DNA of 64,000 bases from Chloroflexota bacterium (lineage in GTDB: Bacteria > Chloroflexota > UBA6077 > JACCZL01). A program made the translations under genes and the position numbers. The notes under the pieces were generated by a model. That model searched no databases and was not told the DNA's origin. It was given only the letters and a program-made list of their open reading frames with translations. Positions 23,820 through 31,819 of the stretch are shown piece by piece. How positions within the stretch are numbered: the stretch's first letter is position 1; each line of letters opens with the position of its first letter. The DNA lies in contig JADLFM010000035.1 of assembly GCA_020845495.1 (NCBI GenBank), positions 1-64,000 on the forward strand. Reading direction: 5' to 3'.

Positions 23820-24809
23820 ATGCTGTTTCGGGTCGCGCTGCTCCAGCTTGCCGGGCACGGCACCGACGTCGCGGCAAATCTCGCGACGGGGGAGGCAGCC
23901 TGCCGATACGCCCGCGAGCTCGGCGCGGACCTCGCCCTCTTCCCAGAAATGTGGAGCGTCGCCTACACCTCGTTCTGCCCTCCGACCGCGGGTGCAAGCG
24001 ATCTCTGGCGTGCGCCATCGCGCTGGACGTCCGAGCCGTCCGTCAGCACGCTGGACTCGCCCGAGGTCCAGGAGGCCCGCCGTGCGTGGCAGGCGCTCGC
24101 GGTCGGGCGAGACGATCCATACGTGACCCACTTCCGAGCGCTGGCCCGGGAACTGGATCTCGCCATCGCCCTCACCTACCTCGAACGCTGGGACGGTCCG
24201 CCCCGCAATACCGTCTCGATCATCGACCGGCGCGGCGAGATCGTCCTCACCTACGCCAAGGTCCACACCTGCGACTTCGACTACCCTGAGGCCGCGCTCA
24301 CCCCTGGCGACGCCTTCCCGGTCGCCACGCTTCAGACGCGGGATGGCGAGGTCATGGTCGGGGCGATGATCTGCTATGACCGCGAGTTCCCCGAAGCCGC
24401 GCGTTGCCTGATGCTCGGCGGCGCCGAGATCGTTCTGATCCCAAATGCCTGCACCATGGAAGCGAATCGCCTGGGGCAACTTCGGGCGCGGGCCTTCGAG
24501 AACATGGTCGGCGTCGCGCTCGCCAACTACGCGCCCCCGCGCGCGAACGGCCACTCCGTCGCCTACGACCCGATCGCCTTTGACGCGGCCGGCCCGCGTG
24601 ATACGCTCGTGCTCGAAGCTGGAGAGGCAGAAGGGGTCTATCTTGCCGCGTTCGATCTCACACGGATTCGTTCCTGGCGTGAACGAGAAACCTGGGGCAA
24701 CGCCTTTCGGCGCCCTCACCGCTATGGCGCGCTCGTGGACGGCAACTGCCAGCCGCCGTTCGTCCGAACCGACCGAAGCGGCGTCATCTACGATCCGCGC
24801 ACACGCTGA
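23820..24809 (+). CDS. Nitrilase-superfamily carbon-nitrogen hydrolase
   Basis: The catalytic Glu-Lys-Cys triad is complete in this 329-residue protein: Glu43 in ALFPEMW, Lys147 in TYAKVHTCDF and Cys185 in GAMICYDREFPEAAR. The fold and length fit amidases of the N-carbamoylputrescine/aliphatic amidase group more than true nitrilases, but the substrate cannot be told. The ATG has GCGGAGGA upstream. An SDR gene starts 48 bases after its stop on the same strand, so the two probably form an operon. Confidence 0.9.
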   Translation: MLFRVALLQLAGHGTDVAANLATGEAACRYARELGADLALFPEMWSVAYTSFCPPTAGASDLWRAPSRWTSEPSVSTLDSPEVQEARRAWQALAVGRDDPYVTHFRALARELDLAIALTYLERWDGPPRNTVSIIDRRGEIVLTYAKVHTCDFDYPEAALTPGDAFPVATLQTRDGEVMVGAMICYDREFPEAARCLMLGGAEIVLIPNACTMEANRLGQLRARAFENMVGVALANYAPPRANGHSVAYDPIAFDAAGPRDTLVLEAGEAEGVYLAAFDLTRIRSWRERETWGNAFRRPHRYGALVDGNCQPPFVRTDRSGVIYDPRTR

Positions 24810-24857
24810 CCGCTCGGCCAGCGCGGCGCGACGAGCCAGCGCTCACGGAGGCTGTCA

Positions 24858-25694
24858 ATGATCGCCCGACCTGCACCTATCTCCGAGCGCCCGCGCGGCT
24901 CGCGGGTCGCCGGCAAGACGATCGTGGTCACTGGCGGCGCAACTGGCATCGGCCGGGCCGTCGCTGAGCTGCTCGGTAAGGAGGGCGCGACGATCGTGGT
25001 CGCCGACCGCAATACCGAGGCCGGCGCTCAGGCTGCGCAGACGATCGTCGCGGATGGCGGCGTCGCCCGCTTCGTCGAAACGGACGTCAGCCGCGAGGAA
25101 GAGTGCGTTCGGCTGATCCGTGAGACCGTGGACGCGTACGGGCGAATCGACGGTCTGGCGAACGTCGCGGGGATCTACCCGCGCGCCAGCCTGACCGATA
25201 CTACGCTCGATCTCTGGCGGACGATCATGGCCGTGAACCTTGAAGGGCCGTTCGTCCTCTGCCGCGAGGCCGCGCCGCAGATGGTGAAAGCCGGTGGCGG
25301 CTCGATCGTCAACATCGGGTCGATGACCGGTTTTGGCGGAGGTGCGAACCTGACGGCGTACTCGGTCTCGAAGGGCGCACTGCTGACCCTGACCCGAAAC
25401 GTCGCGGCGGCCTACATCCGAAAGGGCGTCCGCGTGAATTACCTGAACCCCGGCTGGGTCATCACCGACACCGAGATCCGCGTTCAAGCAGCCCAGGGGT
25501 ATGACGAGGCGTGGCTCCGCGAGCGGGGCGAGGCGCTGCCTGGGGGGCGCCACTCGACGCCCGAAGACGTGGCGCTGACGATCCTGTTCCTGATGTCCGA
25601 CGAGTCGGCGATGGTGAACGGGCAGGTCATCAGCGTCGACGCCGGTATGGCGGCGCTGCCGTCGCTGCGCTCTGTGTCCGGGCGCCGCGAGTAG
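24858..25694 (+). CDS. Short-chain dehydrogenase/reductase (SDR)
   Basis: This 278-residue classical SDR has the NAD(P) glycine motif VTGGATGIGRAV, the acidic residue after strand 2 (VVADRNTE) that favours NAD, the NVAGIYPR motif, Ser in VNIGSMTGFG, and the catalytic YSVSK. The C terminus (MVNGQVISVDAGMAALPS) is typical. GGAGG lies seven bases before the ATG. It is probably co-transcribed with the upstream amidase; together they would act on the same small molecule, for example an amide-bearing hydroxy or keto compound. Confidence 0.93.
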   Translation: MIARPAPISERPRGSRVAGKTIVVTGGATGIGRAVAELLGKEGATIVVADRNTEAGAQAAQTIVADGGVARFVETDVSREEECVRLIRETVDAYGRIDGLANVAGIYPRASLTDTTLDLWRTIMAVNLEGPFVLCREAAPQMVKAGGGSIVNIGSMTGFGGGANLTAYSVSKGALLTLTRNVAAAYIRKGVRVNYLNPGWVITDTEIRVQAAQGYDEAWLRERGEALPGGRHSTPEDVALTILFLMSDESAMVNGQVISVDAGMAALPSLRSVSGRRE

Positions 25695-25800
25695 CAGCCG
25701 AATGCGGGGGCAGGGCGTACCCAGGTGCCATGCGCAACGGCGTCGCGCCACGCCATCCAGGGCTGACGAGAGTGGCGGGAGGGGAGCTGAGGCCAGCGCC

Positions 25801-25839
25801 TCCGGCTCGCCCCTCCGGCTCGCCCCTCCGGCTCGCCCC
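25801..25839. repeat. 13-bp tandem repeat, three copies
   Basis: The unit TCCGGCTCGCCCC occurs at 25801-25813, 25814-25826 and 25827-25839 (last base differs). It abuts the stop codon of the D-2-hydroxyacid dehydrogenase gene. Confidence 0.85.
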
Positions 25840-26831
25840 TACGCCGTCCTGGCGCCCGCCTCCACCGCCGTATAGGGCCGGACCGTGTTGATCGGCGGCT
25901 CACCACGCAGCACTCGCTGGAAGTTGGCGTAGCAGGCCCGTGACTTGTCGATCATCGCATCGCGGTTCGCCGTCGCCATATGCGGCGTCACCAGGATGTT
26001 GTCCAGCTCCAGGAGTGGATTGTCTGGCGGGGTCGGCTCGACCTCGAACACGTCCAGTCCGGCCGCCATGATCCGACGTGACTTCAGCGCGGTGTAGAGC
26101 GCCCGCTCGTCCACCACGCCGCCGCGGGACGTGTTGATCAACACGGCGGTCGACTTCATCAGTCCCAGTTCATGGGTGCCGATCAAGTGCTTCGCGCCTT
26201 CACCGAGGAAGACGTGGAGTGTGATCAGATCGGCCGTGCCCAACAACTCGCCGAGCGGCAGGTAGGTAACGTCGAGCGCTGCCTCAACGTCCGTCGGCTG
26301 CCGATAGATGTCGTGGTACACCAGTTCGACGCCGAATCCCCGCAGGTGCCTCGCCACCTCTCGCCCGATCCGCCCCAGCCCGACGATTCCGACCCGCTTG
26401 CCCTCCAGCATCAGGGCCGTGTGGCGCAGATCGTTATGGATCCAGCGGCCGGCCTTGAGCGCGTTGTGCGCCTCGGTCAGGTGCTTGTAGATCGCCAGCA
26501 TCATCAGGACGACGTGCTCGGAGACGCCGACGATCGTGCCTTCGGGCGTGATCGCCACAGGGACGCCGCGCGCGTCGGCCGCCGCGACGTCGATCCGCTC
26601 GTAGCCGACACCGGGCATCTGGATCATCTGGAGATTGGGCGCCTGGGCGATCTGCTCGGCGGTGATCGCACCGGTGATGATGAAGTCGGCCTCGGCCAGC
26701 TTCGCGCGGACCTCCTCGGCTGTGTCGCCCTGCTCGATCCAGATGTTGTCGAACTCGGGCGGCGCGACGCTCAGCGTGACCTCGCGGTGGGCCGGCGGCG
26801 CGGCGTTCATGTAGAGGACCGTCTGCGGCAT
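25839..26831 (-). CDS. D-2-hydroxyacid dehydrogenase family protein
   Basis: The 330-residue protein carries the family's NAD motif VGIVGLGRIGREVA and the catalytic trio: Arg in LINTSRGGVVDE, Glu in DVFEVEPTPPDNPL and His in VTPHMATANRD. These enzymes reduce 2-oxoacids to D-2-hydroxyacids, or the reverse. ATG 26831 follows GGGAGGGAA. The gene converges on the nitrilase-SDR pair, with a 13-bp tandem repeat between the two stops. The physiological substrate is not identifiable; glyoxylate/hydroxypyruvate-type reductases and erythronate-type dehydrogenases share these motifs. Confidence 0.93.
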   Translation of the reverse strand: MPQTVLYMNAAPPAHREVTLSVAPPEFDNIWIEQGDTAEEVRAKLAEADFIITGAITAEQIAQAPNLQMIQMPGVGYERIDVAAADARGVPVAITPEGTIVGVSEHVVLMMLAIYKHLTEAHNALKAGRWIHNDLRHTALMLEGKRVGIVGLGRIGREVARHLRGFGVELVYHDIYRQPTDVEAALDVTYLPLGELLGTADLITLHVFLGEGAKHLIGTHELGLMKSTAVLINTSRGGVVDERALYTALKSRRIMAAGLDVFEVEPTPPDNPLLELDNILVTPHMATANRDAMIDKSRACYANFQRVLRGEPPINTVRPYTAVEAGARTA

Positions 26832-27229
26832 AGCATTCCCTCCCTGTTCACCCTGGATCGTCGCGGCCGTGATGACGCCGGTCGGATCGCGCCACCCAGG
26901 CTATCAGCAGCCCGGCGCCGGCACGTCACGCCACTGAACGGATCGTCATCACTCGCGGCCGTGCACACGATCGGGCGTGATGGCGCTGGCAGCCGGAGCG
27001 CAGGTGCAGGCAGCGAGCGCGAGGGTACGGGCAGCGGGAGAAACTGGCGGGGTGGCGCTCTCCGTACGGCCCGAGCCGTCTGCTGGCGGCTCCGTCGTTC
27101 CGCCCACATCGTACACCAGCGGCGCCCCAGCGCTGGCGGCGCAACGAGCCAAACGCCAAGATCGCCGTTCAGCGATCGCTCGGCGGCCCCTGGCAGCGAG
27201 GCGTTCCCTACTGTCTCGCCGGTCCATCC
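26832..27229. other. Intergenic region, no gene recognised
   Basis: These 398 bases separate two minus-strand genes. Several overlapping open frames exist only because the sequence is GC-rich; none has a start with a ribosome binding site or family-like sequence. The promoter of the D-2-hydroxyacid dehydrogenase must lie here. Confidence 0.3.
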
Positions 27230-28048
27230 TTACGAACCGTTCTCAGGCGGGGGTGGATAGCCGGACAACTGCGCCAATTGCGCGAGGCTCTGGGTGCCCT
27301 CCACCTTCTGGCCGTCGATGACCCAGGTGGGGTAGGCGACGACACCGGCCGCCTGACACTGGTCCGGGTGTGCGTCCTGGCCGCGTGGGTCGCACTCGAC
27401 GTACGGCAAGAGCGCGGAGGCTGGCCCGAACAGCGCCTTCTGCTGCTGGCAGTGCGGGCACCAGTACGCCCCGTAGAACTTGGCGCCGCTGTCCGACAGG
27501 TGCTCCGCCAGCCCGCGAGCGTACTCCGATGCCACCGCTGGCTGCGGCGCGGCCGAGTAACCGGAGAGCAGGAACGCCACGGCGACGACAGCGCCCGCAC
27601 CGGCCGGGAGCCACTGGCTCAGGTCTGCCTTGCCGAGCACGAGCGCGGCCACGGCGCAGGCCGCGACCTCGGCGGCAATACAGTAGGCGCAGATCGCGTG
27701 TAGCACGACGATCTGGAGCGCGATGAAGACGGCCGACGCCCCGAGGGCAATGCCCGCTGCGATGGCGAGCCAGCGGGTGCGCCACGGTCGGCGGACCAGC
27801 GCGAGCGCGAGCGTCAGCGCGAAGAAGACCACGCCGAACGCGGCTAGCGGGATACCCAGCACGTGGCCGTAGGTGCTGCCTCGGACGAAATCGCAGTCGG
27901 TACCGCTCAGGCAGACCGTGGCACCGCCGGTCGCGTCGACGATCAGGAGGTACAGCGAGATGAGCAGGCCGATGGCCGCGGGAATCCAGGCCGGATGCTG
28001 ACTGAGGAGATGGCGCTCGCGCGCCCGTCGTCGTGCTCCGTGTGCCAT
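27230..28048 (-). CDS. Vitamin K epoxide reductase-thioredoxin fusion (VKOR)
   Basis: The 272-residue membrane protein has four to five predicted helices in its first 165 residues with the VKOR cysteines: Cys46 and Cys52 in CLSGTDC (loop pair) and the C-x-x-C CAYC (120-123) near the quinone site. The C-terminal thioredoxin-like domain bears WCPHC (Cys197/Cys200) and CDP. This is the single-chain arrangement known from bacterial VKOR homologues. It makes disulfides in exported proteins, passing electrons to quinones and replacing DsbB. A gene for a possible secreted client lies 231 bases upstream. Confidence 0.92.
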   Translation of the reverse strand: MAHGARRRARERHLLSQHPAWIPAAIGLLISLYLLIVDATGGATVCLSGTDCDFVRGSTYGHVLGIPLAAFGVVFFALTLALALVRRPWRTRWLAIAAGIALGASAVFIALQIVVLHAICAYCIAAEVAACAVAALVLGKADLSQWLPAGAGAVVAVAFLLSGYSAAPQPAVASEYARGLAEHLSDSGAKFYGAYWCPHCQQQKALFGPASALLPYVECDPRGQDAHPDQCQAAGVVAYPTWVIDGQKVEGTQSLAQLAQLSGYPPPPENGS

Positions 28049-28279
28049 GATGGTGCTCCGGGGAACGGGCGGCGGCCGTCGCCCAATGGACTCAGGTCGG
28101 CCGTCCTCGTGGGTTCGCTGGTGCGGCGGGGATCGCCGCGCCGCTGCTGAAGGGCGTCGCTCGTCGACGATCCCCGCTCGTCGGCGTCAGGTTCGGAGCG
28201 CCGACGCCAGATCCGTGGCGGTCCTGCGCCAGCGCCGCCCGGAGGTCGCGGCGGCGCGTGGGGAACGCTTCTGGTGGTG

Positions 28280-28759
28280 TCAGCGGGGTGGGCCGGTTGG
28301 GACGGCCGCCCAGACCGGTGCGGGCGAAGCAGAGGCGCCGCCCGCCCACGCGGCCCTCGGCCAGAGGATACCGAGCGACAGCGCAGCGGGTGCCACAAGG
28401 TGGTAACCCGGAGCGACGGCCGGCGCTCCGCACGGCCGCGCCGGCTCGTAGCATGACCCCGAGTTCGATGGAGGCGCGGCCGGCTGCCCTGCACGGGGGG
28501 CACGGTCAACCCGAAGGTAGCCCTCGAGTGAGGCAGGCGTCTCTGTGTTGAGGGCTGGACCCGCCACCTCGCCATGTGTGTGGGCTAGCCCCCAAGGGAC
28601 GGCCGCCAGCACCGAGGAGACGGCGGGCTGGACGGGTACCTCAGCCGCCGAAGCGTCGGTCAGCGGCGCGGCCAGTGCCACGAGGATCAGCGCCACCACC
28701 AGGACGCAGATCGGGCGAGCACACGGACCGGCAAGCGTGCTCTTGCTGATCTGGCGCAT
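28280..28759 (-). CDS. Hypothetical secreted protein
   Basis: I do not recognise this 159-residue protein. It has a convincing signal peptide (MRQISK..., then CVLVVALILVALAAPLTDA) and a mature part rich in Pro/Ala/Gly with two Cys in SCYEPARPC, followed by a second hydrophobic stretch (ALSLGILWPRAAWAG). ATG 28759 has GGAGG upstream. Position next to the VKOR gene on the same strand would suit an exported disulfide-bearing protein. The GC-rich region gives many spurious frames, so confidence is limited. Confidence 0.45.
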   Translation of the reverse strand: MRQISKSTLAGPCARPICVLVVALILVALAAPLTDASAAEVPVQPAVSSVLAAVPWGLAHTHGEVAGPALNTETPASLEGYLRVDRAPRAGQPAAPPSNSGSCYEPARPCGAPAVAPGYHLVAPAALSLGILWPRAAWAGGASASPAPVWAAVPTGPPR

Positions 28760-28882
28760 GGCGGCCTCCACTGCACCCCTCCAAGAAAGTCTAGGGCGGG
28801 AACGAGCGGAACGCCAACGATCGTCAGGTACGACGCGGAACAGCGTCGAGATGCCAGCCAGGGGCGGACCGGTCGCGGATGG

Positions 28883-29827
28883 CTAGCGGCGCTCGGAGTG
28901 CCAGAACAGCAATCGGCGTTCCGCCAGGGTGAGCGCGCCGATCAGCCCCATCCCGATGGCGGCAATCGTCGCGACGCCGGCCAGTGCCGTCGTGGTGTCG
29001 AGGTTCGTATTGGCCAGCAGAACGGCTCGGCCGAGTCCCCGATCTCCTCCAACCCACTCGGCGATAACCGCGCCGAGCAGCGCGAGCGTGCTGGACACCT
29101 TCGCCGCGGCGAACAACTGCGGCAGCGCCGCCGGCACGCGCAGCCACAACGCTTCCTGGGCCATCGTCGCATCGAGCGTCAGGAAGACGTCGCGCGCGGC
29201 CGGCGGGACGGCACGTAGTCCTGAGACGGCGCCGACCAGGATCGGGAAGAAGGTCAGGAGTGCCGCGATCAGCACGCGCGGCCAGACTCCGAAGCCGAAC
29301 CAGAGCACGAACAACGGCGCGACGATCACGATGGGCGTAACTTTGGCGACGATCGCAACTGGCAGCAACGCCCGCTCCAGCCAACGCCAACGTGCCATCA
29401 GCAGACCGGCGCCCAGGGCTAACCCACCCCCCACGAGCAGGCCAGCCAGCGCTTCGGCGAGCGTCACCGCACCCTCGACGAGGAAGAAGGCCGGATCTCC
29501 GGCGAACCGAGCCGCCACCATACTCGGAGCCGGCAACAGGTACCCCGGGACGCCACGCACGCGTACCGCGACCTCCCAGAGCGCGAGCACGAGCGCCAGG
29601 AGCGCGGCGGTCGGCAAGGCGGCGCTCAGCGCACGGCGCGAGGTGTGGGGGCGTCGTCGGGCGGGCGGTTCGGCGCGGGCTACCTCGACGTCCCTGGCGG
29701 GCCCGCCGAAGCGGCTTGCCTTGGCAGCGCTCGCGGGGGCGTGTCCGGGCGTGGTCGCGCGGGCAGGCGTGGACGCGATCTGCGTGACCTGCCCTGTCGT
29801 GGTTCCCCCCGTCGCGGATGGCGTCAT
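28883..29827 (-). CDS. ABC transporter permease, SsuC/ThiX type
   Basis: The 314-residue protein has a poorly conserved, Ala/Thr-rich N-terminal 60 residues and about six membrane helices. The cytoplasmic permease loop is recognisable (DATMAQEALWLRVPAALPQLFAAAKVSSTLALLGAVIAEW, in parts). This is the permease type of nitrate/sulfonate/taurine/pyrimidine transporters. Its start codon overlaps the stop of the ATPase gene (ATGA at 29824-29827). It is the last gene of the regulator-SBP-ATPase-permease transcription unit. A longer frame on the same strand (28824-29855) runs through this gene in another phase and is not real. Confidence 0.9.
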   Translation of the reverse strand: MTPSATGGTTTGQVTQIASTPARATTPGHAPASAAKASRFGGPARDVEVARAEPPARRRPHTSRRALSAALPTAALLALVLALWEVAVRVRGVPGYLLPAPSMVAARFAGDPAFFLVEGAVTLAEALAGLLVGGGLALGAGLLMARWRWLERALLPVAIVAKVTPIVIVAPLFVLWFGFGVWPRVLIAALLTFFPILVGAVSGLRAVPPAARDVFLTLDATMAQEALWLRVPAALPQLFAAAKVSSTLALLGAVIAEWVGGDRGLGRAVLLANTNLDTTTALAGVATIAAIGMGLIGALTLAERRLLFWHSERR

Positions 29828-30681
29828 GGAGCGGCCTCCAGCGCGGGCGCTCCAAGGAGCGCCCGCAACTGCTGGGCCAGCTCCCCGAAGCCTGCCTGGT
29901 CGAAGCGGCGCGGCCGGGCGAGCGGTATCACGGTGTCCTCCAGCACGACCGCCGGACGTCCCGACAGCACCAGCACTCGGTCGGCGAGCCGCACGGCCTC
30001 GACGACGCTGTGGGTGACCAGCAGGGTCGTCGGGCGCTCGCTCGCCCGCACGTCGAGCAGCAGATCCCCGAGCCGCTCGCGCGTCAATTCGTCGAGGTTG
30101 GCGAAGGGCTCGTCGAGAAAGAGGAAGGCCGGGCGAGCGACCAACGCCCGAGCGAGCGCCGCTCGCTGGCGCATCCCACCGGAGAGCTCGTGCGGGTAGC
30201 GGTTCGCGCTCTCGGCCAGTCCGACCGCCCCAAGCGCCGCCATCACCGCCGCGTGGTCAGCCAGGCCGCCCGCCTGCTCGCCCGCTCGATTCTCCGGCCC
30301 GCGTGGCCGTGCGCCGAGTTGGAGCGGCAGCCGGACGTTGCCAACGACGGTGCGCCAGGGCAGCAGCCCATCGTCCTGCGCGAGCCAGCCGATCCCTGCA
30401 CCCGAGCGGGCCGCCTCGGGCGCCTCACCGGCCAGCCGGATGGTCCCGGCTGTCGGTACGATCAGGCCGGCCAGGATCCGGAGAAGCGTCGACTTGCCGC
30501 AACCGCTCGGCCCGAGGATCGCCAGCAGGTCGCCGCGCCTGACACCCAGACGAATGCCGTCCAGTGCCGCGACCGTACCAGCGCGGGCACGGTAGACGTG
30601 GCGCACGCCCCACGCGTCGACGGCCAGCTCGCCTTCATGTACGGGGACGTGCGCGAGCGGGGTCAGGCTGTGGGCGATCAT
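29824..30681 (-). CDS. ABC transporter ATP-binding protein, SsuB/TauB type
   Basis: This 285-residue ATPase has Walker A (LGPSGCGKST), Q-loop (WLAQDDGLLPW), the ABC signature LSGGMRQR, Walker B (AFLFLDEPFANLD) and the switch His (LLVTHSVVEAVRL). ATG 30681 overlaps the stop of the substrate-binding lipoprotein (ATGA), and its own stop overlaps the permease start. It energises uptake by the NMT1-type transporter. Confidence 0.93.
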   Translation of the reverse strand: MIAHSLTPLAHVPVHEGELAVDAWGVRHVYRARAGTVAALDGIRLGVRRGDLLAILGPSGCGKSTLLRILAGLIVPTAGTIRLAGEAPEAARSGAGIGWLAQDDGLLPWRTVVGNVRLPLQLGARPRGPENRAGEQAGGLADHAAVMAALGAVGLAESANRYPHELSGGMRQRAALARALVARPAFLFLDEPFANLDELTRERLGDLLLDVRASERPTTLLVTHSVVEAVRLADRVLVLSGRPAVVLEDTVIPLARPRRFDQAGFGELAQQLRALLGAPALEAAP

Positions 30682-31688
30682 GGAAAGATCAAGTGGCCGT
30701 CGCGGTAGCTGGCGCGCAGGATGCGGTTGTCGAACGCGGTATCCACGTCGACGGACTTCTTCAGTCCACCGTAGGCCAGCAGTGAGTCGTGGAACGCCTG
30801 CCACTGATCATGGGTGGCCCAACCGATGCCCTGCGTCTGTGAGACTGGCCCCTCGGCCATGTCCAGTTCGACCTTCAGCATCGCCAGTTGGTGGGCGCGC
30901 TCCTCGCTCGGCGCGTACTGCATCACGACGTCAGCGGCCGCCTCGGGGTCGCTCTTGGCGTCGAGGATGCCCCGCAGCGCCGCCTTCAGGAAGCGCTCGA
31001 GCAGGTGGGGATCCTGGTCGATGAGTTGCTGGCGGGTCATGTACGTCAGCCCGAGCGACGGCACGCCATAGTCGCTGGGCCGAAAGAGCCGCACCGGCAC
31101 CCCGAGCCGTTGCAACTGGTCGGGCTCATTCGACTCGAAAACCGGGTAGACGTCCACCTTGCCGGCCGCGAGCAGGCGCGGGTCGAAACCGACCGGGACC
31201 TCGGTGAGGGTCTTGCGGTCGACGCCGTTCGCCGCCAGCATCGCCAGATAATCGGCCGTCTGGTAGACCTTGTAGCCGACCGTCTTGCCCTCGAAGTCCT
31301 TGGGGGAGCGGATCTCGGAGCTTGCCTGAACCGCGAACGCCCGCTGCCCCCGCTGGCCGAGCAACGCGAACGCCACGACCGGCAAGCCCTCGGCCCGCCG
31401 CGCGAGGACGGAGTCGGCATCGGCGCTGGTTACGTCGACCGTGCCCTGAAGGGTCAGCTTCAGGTGCTCGCCCTGGCCGGTCGCGTGGCTGATCTCGACC
31501 TCCAGGCCCTCGTCCGCGAAGTAGCCCTTCGCTTGCGCCATGTACACCCCGACGAACGGCAGATTCGCCTGAGGCTTGTAACCGGCCATGAAGTGCAGCG
31601 TACGGGTCTGCTGAGCCGGCGGGCGGATCGCACTACAGGCGGCCGCCAGCATGAGTGCGGCCAGGAGCACGACACACTGTGCCGCCAT
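30678..31688 (-). CDS. NMT1/THI5-type ABC transporter substrate-binding lipoprotein
   Basis: The 336-residue protein starts with a lipoprotein signal peptide (LLAALMLAAACSAI, lipid-bearing Cys18), then an NMT1-like domain: HFMAGYKPQANLPFVGVYMAQAKGYFADEGLEVE in parts, VDVTSADADSVLARRAEGLP and FEGKTVGYKVYQTADYL. Relatives bind thiamine pyrimidine precursors, riboflavin (RibY of Chloroflexota) or sulfonates. I found no TPP or FMN riboswitch core upstream, so regulation probably rests on the adjacent IclR/PNPOx regulator. ATG 31688 is chosen so that the signal peptide starts normally; the frame is open to 31823. It overlaps the ATPase gene by ATGA. Confidence 0.88.
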   Translation of the reverse strand: MAAQCVVLLAALMLAAACSAIRPPAQQTRTLHFMAGYKPQANLPFVGVYMAQAKGYFADEGLEVEISHATGQGEHLKLTLQGTVDVTSADADSVLARRAEGLPVVAFALLGQRGQRAFAVQASSEIRSPKDFEGKTVGYKVYQTADYLAMLAANGVDRKTLTEVPVGFDPRLLAAGKVDVYPVFESNEPDQLQRLGVPVRLFRPSDYGVPSLGLTYMTRQQLIDQDPHLLERFLKAALRGILDAKSDPEAAADVVMQYAPSEERAHQLAMLKVELDMAEGPVSQTQGIGWATHDQWQAFHDSLLAYGGLKKSVDVDTAFDNRILRASYRDGHLIFP

Positions 31689-31819
31689 CCGCCCCCTCAC
31701 CAGTCGAGGCCCGTTCACGTCTGTGCTGTGCCCGGGGAGACGGCGCGCGAACGGCTGAAACCACCCGCCGCGTTGGCCCGAGCGGGCACCGAGCGGCGAG
31801 CGATCGGCTGGACACCAGG

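Noticed and set aside
28824..29855. A long Arg/Pro-rich frame overlapping the permease gene
   Set aside because: It has the composition of a shifted frame of a GC-rich gene; the permease frame has membrane helices, family motifs and ATGA coupling.
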